From: Gordonia lacunae
GTDB taxonomy: Bacteria > Actinomycetota > Actinomycetes > Mycobacteriales > Mycobacteriaceae
Assembly (NCBI RefSeq): GCF_002149015.1
Contig: NZ_NGFO01000009.1
Span: 118,492-182,491 of the forward strand
Length of the DNA stretch: 64,000 nucleotides
Direction: 5' to 3'
How positions within the stretch are numbered: the stretch's first letter is position 1; the number at the start of each line of letters is the position of its first letter. This document shows positions 8,219 to 17,432 of the stretch, piece after piece. The notes under the pieces were generated by a model. The model made no database searches and was not told where the DNA came from. It saw nothing but the letters and a program-made list of their open reading frames with translations. The translations under genes and the position numbers were made by a program.

Positions 8219-9796
8219 TCAGATGCGGGCGTGGTGCGACTCGAAGATGAAGTGCCGCCCGCCGATTCGGACATGCGATCCGGGCACCAGCACATGCGCA
8301 CGGTGCGGCAGCAGACGGGTCTCGCGGTTGCCGTTGCTCGGGTCGGCGACGAAGGTGCCGTTGGCGGACCCGAGGTCGACCAGCTGCACCGTCCACTCCA
8401 CCAGTCGGATCTCCACGTGCCGCCGCGACAGCTGACCGGTTTCATCCTGCACGCGAATCGGCTTGGGCGAACCCGCCGGTCCGCCCCCGGCCGATCCCGG
8501 CTCCCGGCCGATGACCAGGTCCTCGTCGAGCAAGAAGGTGAATCCGTTGTCGAGCAGCAACCAGCCCAGCGGCGGCCGTTCTCCCTCGACGAGGAAGGTC
8601 GTCAGTTGATCCATGCGGATTCCGCAGACCCCGCACAGCCACGACTGCGGATGGTTCAGATGGCCTCGCGAGCACCGTATCCCGTGCACCATCGCCCGCG
8701 ATGCCTCGATCTTGACAACCTCGGTGGCGGGCTTCTGATGCTCTTCCTTCGGGAGGGGCGCGCGCGGTTCGAGAGGTTCGGCGAACGGATTCGGTGCGGC
8801 TCCGGGTTCGACGGGCGGGCGCCCGCCCGGCGGGGTGGCGTCCCGTGGCAACGGCTCGGCCGGGCGTGGGGCGTTCGGGGACAACGGCCCCGCCTCGAAC
8901 GGACCACCCAGAGGAGTCGAGGTGAACGGCAGCGGTTCCGGTGCGGGCGGCCCGACGCTTCCGGCGCCGGGGGCCATCCGCTCGGTGGTGCCCATCGGGT
9001 CCGATTCCGGTTCCGGTGACGCCGGACGCGGGTCGACGACGGGTTCGACGTCGGGGACCGGCGTCTGCGCCGGACGTGGCGGCGGATCGCCGAAGGGAGA
9101 TCCCTTCCGGATCGGTTCGGGCGCCGGCGATCCGGACTTTCCCGACTCCGGCTCGTCGAGGCCGTCCAGCGCCTCGGTCGGCGGCCCGGCGTCCGGGTCG
9201 GGTCGGGTGGATTCGACCGCCCGGTCCGGCAACGGCAGCGCCGATCCGTCCGTCCGCGGGTGCGCCGCCCGGTCGGGCACCGCGTGGAATTCGGTGCCGC
9301 GCAGTCCCAGTGGGGTATGCAGCAGCGCGCCCGCGGCGGGCACCGTTCCCTCGACCAGATCGAATCGCTCCTCGCCGACCTCGGCGGGCTCCGTGCCGGC
9401 GAGATACAGCCCGAGACCCTCGTACGGCCACGGCACGGCGCGGTCGTAGGTGTCGCCGGGTGCCGGCTCGATCCGTTTGCCGTCGGTCTCGCCGTACACC
9501 CGGCCCGAGAGGAAGATGGCGATGCCGGCGCTGTCGGGTGCGGCGAAGGCGATGTCGACCGGGCCTTCGGCGGTGGCCACCAGTTGGGCCAGCGCCCTCA
9601 CCAGGTGCCGTCCGCGTCGGGGCGCCGAATCCGGCACGGCGACCGCTGATTCGATGTCGAGGAGGTCGGTGAGGAACGACGCCGGCACCGCGTCGTTCAT
9701 CAGGCACAGGTACGCCGGTCTGCGGATCACGACGCCCGCGCCGGGAATCAGCGTCACGGTCGGTGTGACGCTGGGGATGTCAACCGGGCCGGTCAC
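8219..9796 (-). CDS. zinc-ribbon and FHA domain protein
   Basis: The protein has 525 residues. It starts with a GTG at 9796 that overlaps the upstream stop (GTGA), and the open frame further upstream is only a shadow of the neighbouring gene. Residues 1 to about 170 are an unknown alpha/beta domain. Next comes a proline-rich, probably disordered linker (about 180-360), a CSRGHLNHPQSWLCGVCG zinc ribbon (about 373-390), and a C-terminal FHA domain with VIGREPG, SRRH and GSANGTF (about 430-520). FHA domains bind phosphothreonine. A phosphopeptide-reading module beside a kinase fold without catalytic residues is unusual. Confidence 0.87.
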   Translation of the reverse strand: MTGPVDIPSVTPTVTLIPGAGVVIRRPAYLCLMNDAVPASFLTDLLDIESAVAVPDSAPRRGRHLVRALAQLVATAEGPVDIAFAAPDSAGIAIFLSGRVYGETDGKRIEPAPGDTYDRAVPWPYEGLGLYLAGTEPAEVGEERFDLVEGTVPAAGALLHTPLGLRGTEFHAVPDRAAHPRTDGSALPLPDRAVESTRPDPDAGPPTEALDGLDEPESGKSGSPAPEPIRKGSPFGDPPPRPAQTPVPDVEPVVDPRPASPEPESDPMGTTERMAPGAGSVGPPAPEPLPFTSTPLGGPFEAGPLSPNAPRPAEPLPRDATPPGGRPPVEPGAAPNPFAEPLEPRAPLPKEEHQKPATEVVKIEASRAMVHGIRCSRGHLNHPQSWLCGVCGIRMDQLTTFLVEGERPPLGWLLLDNGFTFLLDEDLVIGREPGSAGGGPAGSPKPIRVQDETGQLSRRHVEIRLVEWTVQLVDLGSANGTFVADPSNGNRETRLLPHRAHVLVPGSHVRIGGRHFIFESHHARI

Positions 9797-10242
9797 AGGA
9801 ACCGGCCCCCCTGAAATCGCCAGTGGGGGAACACCGCACGCAGCGGCCCGTTGACCGCCACCCACACGAGCAGCCACGTGGTGACGAACTGGACCGAGAA
9901 CACGAAGGGCGACGGTCGGAGCGAATCCGGGAGGAGCCCGGTGTTGTCGATCACGATCCAGACGAGGATTCCCTCGTTGATCGCCGTGAGGAGCCCGAAC
10001 AGCGTCGGCCAGTCCTTCTCCCACCGGAACTGCTGGAGGAAGTGGTACAGGAATTCCCAGAGCACCCCGAGGACGATGACGGTGAGGAGCACGGTGAAGG
10101 CGACCCGGTAGACGTCGAGGATCGACGGATCCCCGGTGGAGATCAGCCACAGGAACGGGACGAGCACGATGGTCCACAGCCCACCGAGGATGCCGAGCAC
10201 GAGCACGCGGGTCTGGATTCGCCCCCACAGGGTGGGCAACAT
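9793..10242 (-). CDS. four-helix membrane protein, unknown function
   Basis: This 149-residue protein has hydrophobic helices near residues 14-35, 47-68, 85-103 and 113-130 and a short basic tail. I recognise no family. The ATG at 10242 lies 1 nt after the stop of the flavoprotein gene (TGACATG), and its own stop overlaps the GTG of the FHA gene, so it is embedded in the operon and probably co-translated. It may be a membrane anchor for the soluble partners, but this is inference. Confidence 0.75.
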   Translation of the reverse strand: MLPTLWGRIQTRVLVLGILGGLWTIVLVPFLWLISTGDPSILDVYRVAFTVLLTVIVLGVLWEFLYHFLQQFRWEKDWPTLFGLLTAINEGILVWIVIDNTGLLPDSLRPSPFVFSVQFVTTWLLVWVAVNGPLRAVFPHWRFQGGRFL

Positions 10243-10243
10243 G

Positions 10244-11989
10244 TCAGTCGACTCCCTTGTTGTTCATCCAGCGCCACCACTGGGCGGTCGACCGCCAGGG
10301 CGTCAGTCGCTTGCAGAACCCCTGGCGCGCCAGATCGTCGACGATCTCCAGGGCGGCGATCTGCAGACCGAGGAATGTGTCGACGCCGGGAAAATAGCCA
10401 CCGAGCGTCGCGCTGCCGGACGCGTAGAGCTTGCCGTTCCCGCTCCGCGTGCCCTTCAGCTCGAAGTCGCGTTCGACGTCCATGCGGCCGACGGGGTTGA
10501 TGCCGGCTCCGGTGTGGTCGAGCAGGTCGCGCAGTAGGCGGTGCTCGCGCACATCGGCTTCGAGTCCGGTGCAGTCGATCACGTAATCGGCGTAGATCTC
10601 GAAGGTCCCGTCGGGCCGATGCTCCTGTCGGATCGGTGCGTGCGGGTCGACCCGCACCGTGGTCACCACACCCTGACCACCCGCGGCGGGGACCAGGCTC
10701 TCGGCTTTGCCGACGGCGGCGCGGTACCAGCCCTCGCGTCGCCCGCGCGCCAGCTGCTCCTGCCAGTCGTCGCGGACGGGCGTGTTGGTGCCGCCCATCT
10801 GCTTGTACGCCTCGGCCCGCTCATGCCCCTCGAGCTTGCGCATCCGGGCCTTGAGCTGTCCGCCCCAGACCGACTTCGGGTAGTTGAACCCCTGAAAGGC
10901 CCAGCCGTCCTTGCCCTTGCGCCGCATGAAGATGTGCGGTCCGTGCGGTTTGTCGTAGTACGTGCGGAACAGGTGCACGATCTGCGTCTGGAGTCCGTAC
11001 GCGTCGCGATCGTCGATGAGCCGCTGGAGGACTCGGGAGGCGACGATCCCGGCCCCGCGGATCACCACGGTGCCGGGCTTGCGCTGCAACGACTGGTAGA
11101 TGTGCTCGTGGGACTCGTAGGCGTTCACGACCTTGCTGGCGTCCCGGTAGGTCTCCCGGAACGCCTGCAGATCGGGCAGGAGTTTGATCCCGGGATAGCC
11201 GATCGCGACATGGACCCACTGGCTGCGGAACGCCACCCGCTTGGTGGGCGACGTCCCTTGCGGCGGTGTGAGGATCGTGAAGTACCCACCACCGGCGCGG
11301 CGTCGGATCATGCGAACCTGGCCGCGGTGCAGGCACTTCAGGTAGCCGATGCGCTCGCATTCCTTCTCCATCGAGGCGAACGCCTGTCCGGCCTTCGGCG
11401 TGTAGAAGTTCGCGAAGACGGGTTCCACCAGCACATTCCACAGGGGCTTGAACTTCTTGTCCGCCCACGCCTCCCGGACCGCGTACGACGGGAAACCCCA
11501 GATGTTGTCCGGGGTCGACGCCGAGTCGGAGCGCAGGCGCTCCCCGCGGGGGATCTGCGACACGCGCGTCAGGTACTCGTAGCTGTGCCACGGCACGTCC
11601 TGTGGGCCGAGCACCGCGATCCGATCGAGCGGCACCCCGCTGATCCGCAGATAGTCGACGGTCACGAACGAGCCGATGCCCGACCCGACGGTCACGAACG
11701 GGACGTCGACGACGGGAATGCCGGCTCCCTCGACCATCGCGTCGGTCCAGATGTCGGTGTCGATGAGTTGCGGTGTCAGGTCGCCCACGGCACCGCCGGG
11801 GCCGGGCGCACCCCGGTGCGGCGAGCGCGGGGCCTGCCGCGGCATCGGGCCAGGAGGGGGCGGAAGCGGCGGACCGGGCCGGCGCGGTCCCGGCGGACCC
11901 GGACGGGGACCACCCGGATGGGGCATACCCGGTGGAGGTCCGCCCGGCGGGGGGACGACACGCGTCGGCCCCTGCGGCGGCTGGTTCAC
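10244..11989 (-). CDS. FAD/NAD(P)-binding flavoprotein with proline-rich N-terminus
   Basis: The protein has 581 residues. The first about 65 are proline/glycine-rich and probably disordered. A dinucleotide-binding fold begins at VTVGSGIGSFVTVDYL near residue 100, and a second Rossmann-like motif, VVIRGAGIVASRVLQ, lies near residue 300. A late DCTGLEA followed by GRMDV and LYASGSATLGGYFPG resembles the C-terminal FAD-binding part of flavin monooxygenase-like proteins. It is probably a cytoplasmic oxidoreductase or a redox-sensing flavoprotein. It is the first gene of the tightly coupled minus-strand operon ending at 5260. The substrate is unknown. Confidence 0.75.
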   Translation of the reverse strand: MNQPPQGPTRVVPPPGGPPPGMPHPGGPRPGPPGPRRPGPPLPPPPGPMPRQAPRSPHRGAPGPGGAVGDLTPQLIDTDIWTDAMVEGAGIPVVDVPFVTVGSGIGSFVTVDYLRISGVPLDRIAVLGPQDVPWHSYEYLTRVSQIPRGERLRSDSASTPDNIWGFPSYAVREAWADKKFKPLWNVLVEPVFANFYTPKAGQAFASMEKECERIGYLKCLHRGQVRMIRRRAGGGYFTILTPPQGTSPTKRVAFRSQWVHVAIGYPGIKLLPDLQAFRETYRDASKVVNAYESHEHIYQSLQRKPGTVVIRGAGIVASRVLQRLIDDRDAYGLQTQIVHLFRTYYDKPHGPHIFMRRKGKDGWAFQGFNYPKSVWGGQLKARMRKLEGHERAEAYKQMGGTNTPVRDDWQEQLARGRREGWYRAAVGKAESLVPAAGGQGVVTTVRVDPHAPIRQEHRPDGTFEIYADYVIDCTGLEADVREHRLLRDLLDHTGAGINPVGRMDVERDFELKGTRSGNGKLYASGSATLGGYFPGVDTFLGLQIAALEIVDDLARQGFCKRLTPWRSTAQWWRWMNNKGVD

Positions 11990-12369
11990 GACCGGCTCCG
12001 GGCCCTGGTCACGACTGCCGGCGATCCGCGACGGCCGGCATGAAAGGAGTACGCCGGGCCCCGGAAGCGCTGGGACGCGTGAACACGACGGGACATCGCT
12101 CCTCCAGGTGAGCAGACACGGGCACGGACGGTGCGGTAACTCTAACCCGCGGCCAACCCCCCGACGGCGTTATATAACCCGATCGAATTACACCCGTCGC
12201 ACCAGGTCAGCCGCCGGAGTCCGACGTCCGCCCCAACGAGCACCGGGCCATTGTGCCGGTATCGAACGTGACATCGAGTGTTGACAAATACGGCGGCGCC
12301 GAAATACGTTCGAGTCATCCGCTGTGGTCTGTTTCACCGACCGAGCCGCCCACCCGAAGGGATGCGACG
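11990..12369 (+). promoter_or_regulatory. divergent intergenic region with AurF promoter
   Basis: This 380-bp gap separates the minus-strand flavoprotein operon from the plus-strand oxygenase gene. For the oxygenase, TTGACA at 12281-12286 and TACGTT at 12305-12310 are 18 bp apart and form a good housekeeping-type promoter. For the operon, the AT-rich palindrome TTATATAA at about 12170-12177 is the only -10-like sequence and its -35 is poor. No gene is visible here. Confidence 0.55.
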
Positions 12370-13404
12370 ATGACGAAAGCACTGACCCCGACCGATCGGG
12401 AGCACGAGGCCCCCGCCCGCTACGTGCCGCAGCACGACAAGTCCGGCGGCGACCACGACTACGGTCAGGTGCTCGACGACCTGTCCGCGGCCTCGGTCCA
12501 CCGCAACTTCGACCCCTACATCGACATCGACTGGGACGCGCCGCACATGGCGATCGTCGACAACGATCCCCGGTGGATTCTTTCCTATGAGGTCGATCCG
12601 ATCGGTCGTCACCCCTGGTACCAGCAGCTTCCGCAGGAGAAGCAGATCGAGATCGGCATGTGGCGTCAGGCCAACGTCGCCAAGGTCGGCCTGCAGTTCG
12701 AGTCGGTCCTGATCCGCGGGCTCATGCAGTACAGCTTCAAACTCCCCAACGGCGCGCGCGAGTTCCGGTACACGACGCACGAATCCAAGGAGGAGTGCAA
12801 CCACACCCTGATGTTCCAGGAGTTCGTCAACCGGACCGGGATGAACGTCCCCGGCGCCAAGCTCGGCTACCGGCTGATCTCCCCGCTCGTCCCGCTCGTC
12901 TCGACGATCTTCCCCACCGTCTTCTTCTTCGGTGTGCTCGGCGGCGAAGAGCCGATCGACCACATCCAGAAGGACTTCCTGCGCACCCGGGCGAGCCTGC
13001 ACCCGACGATGGCCGCGGTCATGCAGCTGCATGTCGCCGAGGAGGCTCGTCACATCTCCTTCGCCCATCACCTGATCCGCGAACAGGTCCCGCAGCGTGG
13101 ACGAATCCAACGGTTCCTGTTGTCGCTGATGCTCCCGTTGACGATGCGCATCCTCTGCGGCGCCATCGTGGTGCCCCCGCGCAGCTTCGCCAAGCGGTTC
13201 GACGTGCCCGACGAGGTCATGAAGGACATCTTCTGGCGTTCGCCGGAGTCGAAGCGGTTCCTGCGCAACGTGTTCGGCGACGTCCGGATGCTCGGCGAGC
13301 AGAGTGGTCTGATGAATCCGGTCTCGCGTCTGCTGTGGCGTGCGCTCGGCATCAGCGGCCGCCCCTCGCGATTCCGCAGCGAACCCACCTACACCGCGGC
13401 CTGA
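12370..13404 (+). CDS. AurF-type diiron oxygenase
   Basis: This 344-residue protein has the p-aminobenzoate N-oxygenase AurF fold, a ferritin-like four-helix bundle with a non-haem diiron centre. Two ligand-bearing helices are visible: HESKEECNHTLMF at about residue 138 and HVAEEARHISFAHH at about 219. They supply the Glu/His pairs that bind iron. AurF-like enzymes oxidise aryl amines or related substrates with O2 and need external electrons. The start at 12370 is preceded by GAAGG 8 nt upstream. A ferredoxin-NADP reductase gene begins 33 nt after its stop and is the likely electron donor. The substrate is unknown. Confidence 0.82.
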   Translation: MTKALTPTDREHEAPARYVPQHDKSGGDHDYGQVLDDLSAASVHRNFDPYIDIDWDAPHMAIVDNDPRWILSYEVDPIGRHPWYQQLPQEKQIEIGMWRQANVAKVGLQFESVLIRGLMQYSFKLPNGAREFRYTTHESKEECNHTLMFQEFVNRTGMNVPGAKLGYRLISPLVPLVSTIFPTVFFFGVLGGEEPIDHIQKDFLRTRASLHPTMAAVMQLHVAEEARHISFAHHLIREQVPQRGRIQRFLLSLMLPLTMRILCGAIVVPPRSFAKRFDVPDEVMKDIFWRSPESKRFLRNVFGDVRMLGEQSGLMNPVSRLLWRALGISGRPSRFRSEPTYTAA

Positions 13405-13437
13405 GCCGGACACCGAACGCAGGTAGAACCCGAGACC

Positions 13438-15039
13438 ATGCCACACGTCGTCACCCAGGCGTGCTGCGGCGACGCGTCGTGCGTGTACGCATGTCCCGTC
13501 AACTGCATCCACCCCACCCCTGAAGAGCCCGATTTCGGCATCGCCGAGATGCTGTACATCGATCCTGCGACCTGCGTCGACTGTGGCGCATGTGTCAGCG
13601 CGTGCCCGGTCGGCGCCATCGTCCCGGGGCATCGCCTGCCGGCAGGCCAGGAACGGTTCGTCGAGGTGAACGCGACGCAGTACCACGATCCCGCCGACGG
13701 AGCCGCGCGGTTCCCCGTCGACCCGGCGCGTCGTCTGCCACTCGCGCCCATCGACCGGCCGCGACAGCTGGCCGTCGACGCCTCGATCTCGATCGGCATC
13801 GTGGGGTCGGGCCCCTCGGCGATGTACGCCGCCGACGAGCTGCTGCGGCAACCGCAGGTGTCGGTCACCATGTACGAACGCCTCGACCGGCCGTTCGGGC
13901 TGGCACGATTCGGAGTCGCGCCCGATCACCTGCACACCCGCAAGGTGATGGAGTTGTTCGACGACATCGCACGCAACCCGCGTCTGGAGATCCTGCTGAA
14001 CACCGAGGTCGGGCGGGACCTCACCCTGGCCGAGCTGCGCGCCCGGCACCAGGGCGTCATCTGGGCGGGCGGTGCCCCCACCGACCGGCGACTCGAGTTG
14101 CCCGGATTCGATCTCCCCGGTGTGTCCAGCGCGACCTCGTTCGTGGGCTGGTACAACGGCCACCCCGACTTCACCGGCCTCGACGTCGACCTGGACACCG
14201 AGCGTGTCGTCGTGGTGGGCAACGGCAATGTGGCCCTCGACGTCGCACGGATTCTCGTCGCCGACCCGGACACCCTTGCCGCGACCGACATCTCGCGTCC
14301 GGCCCTGGCGACCCTGCGGACCTCGTCGGTACGCGAAGTCGTCGTCATGGGCCGCCGGGGACCCGCGCACGCGGCGTTCACCCTGCCCGAACTCATCGGA
14401 CTGGTCGATTCGGGTGTGCCGGTCACCGTCGATCCCGCCGATCTCCAGGCGCTCCCCGCGTCCGCCGAACTCGACGCCACCATCCGCGCCAAACTCGAGA
14501 TCCTGACCGAGTGCGCCGCACGCCCGGCACCGGCTGGGCGCCGAATCCGGCTGGCGTTCTTCAGCTCTCCGTCCGAGGTGACCGCCGGCCCCCACGGTCG
14601 TGCGAACGCGTTGGTCGTCGGCCGCAACCGGCCGGTCGTCGACGACACCGGGGCCGCGGTGGGCATCGAGCCCACCGGCGACACCACTACTCTCGAGACC
14701 GGACTGGTCCTCACCTCGGTCGGCTACCGCGGTGTACCGGTACCCGGTCTGCCGTTCGACGACGCCGCGGGGGTCATCCCACACCTCGACGGCCGCGTTC
14801 TCGACGGGACCGAACCCGTGGCGGGCATGTACGTGACGGGGTGGATCAAGCGAGGTCCGTCGGGCTTCATCGGGACCAACAAGACCGATTCCGCACAGAC
14901 CGTCGCGTCGTTGCTCGATGACCTCGAGTCGAACGCACCGGAGGTCTCGGTGCCGCGTCGGCGTCGGCTACTCGGTCGACGTCTGGGTGTCGCGCAGTCC
15001 GTCGCAGGCCTCGACGGCGGGGCCACTGCACTAGATTGA
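13438..15039 (+). CDS. fprB: ferredoxin-fused NADP reductase (FprB type)
   Basis: The protein has 533 residues. The N-terminal 65 hold a seven- or eight-iron ferredoxin domain with cysteines in CCGDASCVYACPVNC and CVDCGACVSACPVGAI. An adrenodoxin-reductase-like module follows, with FAD motif GIVGSGPSAMYAADEL near residue 120 and NADP motif VVVVGNGNVALDVARIL near residue 256. It would pass electrons from NADPH through FAD to Fe-S clusters and partner oxygenases. The ATG lies 33 nt after the AurF gene, so they are probably one operon and the reductase may feed the diiron centre. Length and order match M. tuberculosis FprB. Confidence 0.9.
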   Translation: MPHVVTQACCGDASCVYACPVNCIHPTPEEPDFGIAEMLYIDPATCVDCGACVSACPVGAIVPGHRLPAGQERFVEVNATQYHDPADGAARFPVDPARRLPLAPIDRPRQLAVDASISIGIVGSGPSAMYAADELLRQPQVSVTMYERLDRPFGLARFGVAPDHLHTRKVMELFDDIARNPRLEILLNTEVGRDLTLAELRARHQGVIWAGGAPTDRRLELPGFDLPGVSSATSFVGWYNGHPDFTGLDVDLDTERVVVVGNGNVALDVARILVADPDTLAATDISRPALATLRTSSVREVVVMGRRGPAHAAFTLPELIGLVDSGVPVTVDPADLQALPASAELDATIRAKLEILTECAARPAPAGRRIRLAFFSSPSEVTAGPHGRANALVVGRNRPVVDDTGAAVGIEPTGDTTTLETGLVLTSVGYRGVPVPGLPFDDAAGVIPHLDGRVLDGTEPVAGMYVTGWIKRGPSGFIGTNKTDSAQTVASLLDDLESNAPEVSVPRRRRLLGRRLGVAQSVAGLDGGATALD

Positions 15040-15045
15040 GCAGCC

Positions 15046-15528
15046 ATGGGGCCCGCGTATCAGCGCACCACCGTGCGTGCCGATCTGTCTGACCTTCCCG
15101 CCGACGTCGCCGCCACGCTGCGCGACCACGCCGACTCGAAGCAGCTCACCGTCACCGATGACCTGCCGGCGTGGGTCACCCGGAGCATCAACCCGCCGTC
15201 GACCACGTTCCTCGGCAAGGTCTTCGGGCGACGCAGCAACCCGGTCGACCCCGACTCCGAGCACCAGACGCTGATCGTGCTGCATCCGACCCACCTGATC
15301 GTCGTCGTGTCCGGGGCCGAGCGCGGAGTCGCCGCGTTGTCGTGTCCGCTGGCCAACGCGTCGATGTCGTCGACCCCGTATGTTCCCGAATCGGATGGCT
15401 TCTCGGTGACCGGGTTCGCCGGCGACGAGGGCCGCGCGGGAAGCTTCTACCTCGGGACCGGGGAGCCGGCCGGACCGGAGTGCCGCGAAGCGGTCCGCGC
15501 GGCCATCGTCGCCGCGAAGAATCCGTGA
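15046..15528 (+). CDS. conserved hypothetical protein
   Basis: This soluble protein has 160 residues, no signal peptide and no membrane segment. A central hydrophobic strand pair (QTLIVLHPTHLIVVVSGAE) suggests an alpha/beta or PH-like fold. I do not recognise the family. It begins 7 nt after the fprB stop and its TGA overlaps the GTG of the next transporter gene (GTGA), so it sits inside a run of co-directional, possibly co-transcribed genes from 12370 to 16487. Confidence 0.72.
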   Translation: MGPAYQRTTVRADLSDLPADVAATLRDHADSKQLTVTDDLPAWVTRSINPPSTTFLGKVFGRRSNPVDPDSEHQTLIVLHPTHLIVVVSGAERGVAALSCPLANASMSSTPYVPESDGFSVTGFAGDEGRAGSFYLGTGEPAGPECREAVRAAIVAAKNP

Positions 15529-16487
15529 GCTCCGCGGACTGCCCTCCCGCCCTCTCCCGACCCGCCCTCGGCATCACGCTGGCCCTCATCTCCTCGGCCT
15601 GCTTCGGCATCTCCGGCGTACTCGCCCGGGCCATGATCGAATCGGGTTGGTCGGCCGGCGCGACGGTCACGGTGCGCATCGCGCTCGGTGGACTGGTGCT
15701 GGCCGTACCCGGCCTGCTCGCCTTCCGTGACCGGCGCCGCCCCATCCCGGACCGGCCCACCCGCCGTTCCTGGGTGGTGCTCGTCAGCTATGGCCTCCTC
15801 GCCGTGGCGGGTTGTCAGCTCGCCTACTTCTACGCGGTGACCTACCTGCAGGTCGGCGTCGCGTTGCTCATCGAGTACACCGCCCCGGTCGCGGTGCTGG
15901 TGTGGATGTGGCTCCGCCACGGTCAGCGGCCGGGACGGGTCACCGTCCTCGGTGCAGCCCTCGCGATCGGCGGACTCGCGCTCGTGCTCGACCTGACCGG
16001 CGACGTCCCGATCAGCGCGGTCGGAGTGCTGTGGGCGCTGGCCGCGATGGTCGGGGCCGCCGCCTACTTCGTGATCTCCGCCGACGACCGCACGGGCTGG
16101 CCGCCGTTGAGCCTCGCCGCCGGCGGCCTGCTGATCGGCGCACTGGCCCTCGTCGGCGCCGGACTGACCGGGCTCCTGCCGATGACCATGACCACCGGTC
16201 CGGTCCGGGTCGGTGCGCTCGAGGTGGCCTGGTGGATGCCGCTGGTCCTGCTCGGCGTGGTCTCGGCCGCCATGGCCTACGGCTTCGGTATCGCGGGCGG
16301 CCGGCTCCTCGGTGCGCGCGTGATGTCCTTCGTCGCGCTGTCCGAGGTGCTGTTCGCGGTGGTGTTCGCCTGGCTGGTTCTCGACGAATTGCCGGCGCCG
16401 ATCCAACTCGGCGGCGGCCTGCTCATCGTGCTCGGCGTCGTGTGCGTCCGCCTCGGCGAGGCCGCCCCGGCAGTGCCACCCGACTGA
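15525..16487 (+). CDS. EamA/DMT-family transporter
   Basis: The product has 320 residues and ten predicted helices arranged as two EamA repeats (about residues 12-145 and 160-305), typical of drug/metabolite transporters of the RhaT/YdcZ type in the inner membrane. The GTG start at 15525 overlaps the preceding stop; longer upstream reading lacks membrane character. Helix 1 starts in ITLALISSACFGISGVLARA, and late helices contain ALSEVLFAVVFAWLVLDE, a segment conserved in the family. The substrate is unknown, possibly amino acids or metabolites. Confidence 0.87.
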   Translation: MSSADCPPALSRPALGITLALISSACFGISGVLARAMIESGWSAGATVTVRIALGGLVLAVPGLLAFRDRRRPIPDRPTRRSWVVLVSYGLLAVAGCQLAYFYAVTYLQVGVALLIEYTAPVAVLVWMWLRHGQRPGRVTVLGAALAIGGLALVLDLTGDVPISAVGVLWALAAMVGAAAYFVISADDRTGWPPLSLAAGGLLIGALALVGAGLTGLLPMTMTTGPVRVGALEVAWWMPLVLLGVVSAAMAYGFGIAGGRLLGARVMSFVALSEVLFAVVFAWLVLDELPAPIQLGGGLLIVLGVVCVRLGEAAPAVPPD

Positions 16488-16590
16488 GGATCACCGTGCG
16501 CGTTTGTGAATAATGTTGCGCACGTTGCACATCTGTCCACAGGTTCGGCGTGTTGGGACTGAATGTGTCGCACGTCGCAACCGGCCGGGG

Positions 16591-16596
16591 TACTGT
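16591..16596 (+). promoter_or_regulatory. -10 element of a likely leaderless promoter
   Basis: TACTGT fits the mycobacterial TAnnnT -10 pattern and ends 8 nt before ATG 16605. Transcription would start at or next to the start codon. No good -35 is visible. Confidence 0.35.
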
Positions 16597-16604
16597 CGTG
16601 CCCC

Positions 16605-17432
16605 ATGTGGGGGGAGGAACCACGCGCGACGGGGATGTTCTCGAGGTTTGACTACATCGACGCCGCGCTCGCGACCGGGGATCGTTTCACCGATCTCGTG
16701 CTCGGGGTCGACGACCCCGACACCCGGCTCCCCGACGCTCCCAGCTGGACGCTGACCGACTGCGCGGGTCACGTCGCGATGGCACCGTCGCGCTTCCTCG
16801 GTCTCGCCCGTGGCGACGGGGAATGGTGTTGTTCGGCCGTCGACGTGCCCGACTTCAACGCCAAGCAGATCGCCAATCTACCCACCCGGGACGTGCGGGT
16901 GCTGTGCCGCCGGCTGGCCGAGGACCTGCGTGAACTCGTCGACGAGGTGTCGCACTTCCATGCCCAGGTCCCCAAGATGCACTTCGACGGCGATCGCCTC
17001 ATCCGCGCGGACGCCGCACTGGGTCTGCTGATCGGTGAGTTCGTCGTTCACGCCCACGACATCGCACGCGCCGTCGGCGCCCGCTGGTGGGTCGAGCCCG
17101 AGGTGGTGCTGATGGTCATCCGCGCCCGCCAGCACATCCTGCCGAGCTGGGTCGATCCCGAGAATGCCGCCGGGCACTCCGGCACCTACGACATCCGGCT
17201 GCGCGGGTGCGGTGAGCGCCACGTGTACGAGTTCACCGACGGTGAGCTCGTGATCGACCCGCCGGAACCCCGCCGCCCCGACGTTCACATCAGCGTCGAC
17301 CCGGCCACTGCCCTGCTGGCCGGATACGGCCGGGTGTCGCCGGGATGGATCGGCCTCACCGGCAAGGGGATCGCCTGGGGCGCCCGCCCATGGCTCGCAC
17401 CGCGGCTCGCCCAGCGGTTCTTGCCCGCCTGA
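16605..17432 (+). CDS. maleylpyruvate isomerase/DinB-like domain protein
   Basis: This 275-residue protein resembles actinobacterial mycothiol-dependent maleylpyruvate isomerase N-terminal (DinB-like) proteins. A four-helix bundle covers residues 1-170, with metal-ligand-type DCAGHVA near residue 45 and GEFVVHAHDIARA near residue 145. An SCP2-like C-terminal half follows (GELVIDPPEP, then HISVDPATALLAGYGR). Such proteins may use mycothiol or bind a metal; the reaction is not assignable here. ATG 16635 is an alternative start. 16605 is favoured because a TACTGT -10 lies 8 nt upstream, suggesting a leaderless mRNA. Confidence 0.75.
   Translation: MWGEEPRATGMFSRFDYIDAALATGDRFTDLVLGVDDPDTRLPDAPSWTLTDCAGHVAMAPSRFLGLARGDGEWCCSAVDVPDFNAKQIANLPTRDVRVLCRRLAEDLRELVDEVSHFHAQVPKMHFDGDRLIRADAALGLLIGEFVVHAHDIARAVGARWWVEPEVVLMVIRARQHILPSWVDPENAAGHSGTYDIRLRGCGERHVYEFTDGELVIDPPEPRRPDVHISVDPATALLAGYGRVSPGWIGLTGKGIAWGARPWLAPRLAQRFLPA

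Noticed and set aside
12334..14784. An 816-residue open frame on the minus strand
   Set aside because: It is the shadow of the AurF and FprB genes, which have clear motifs on the plus strand.
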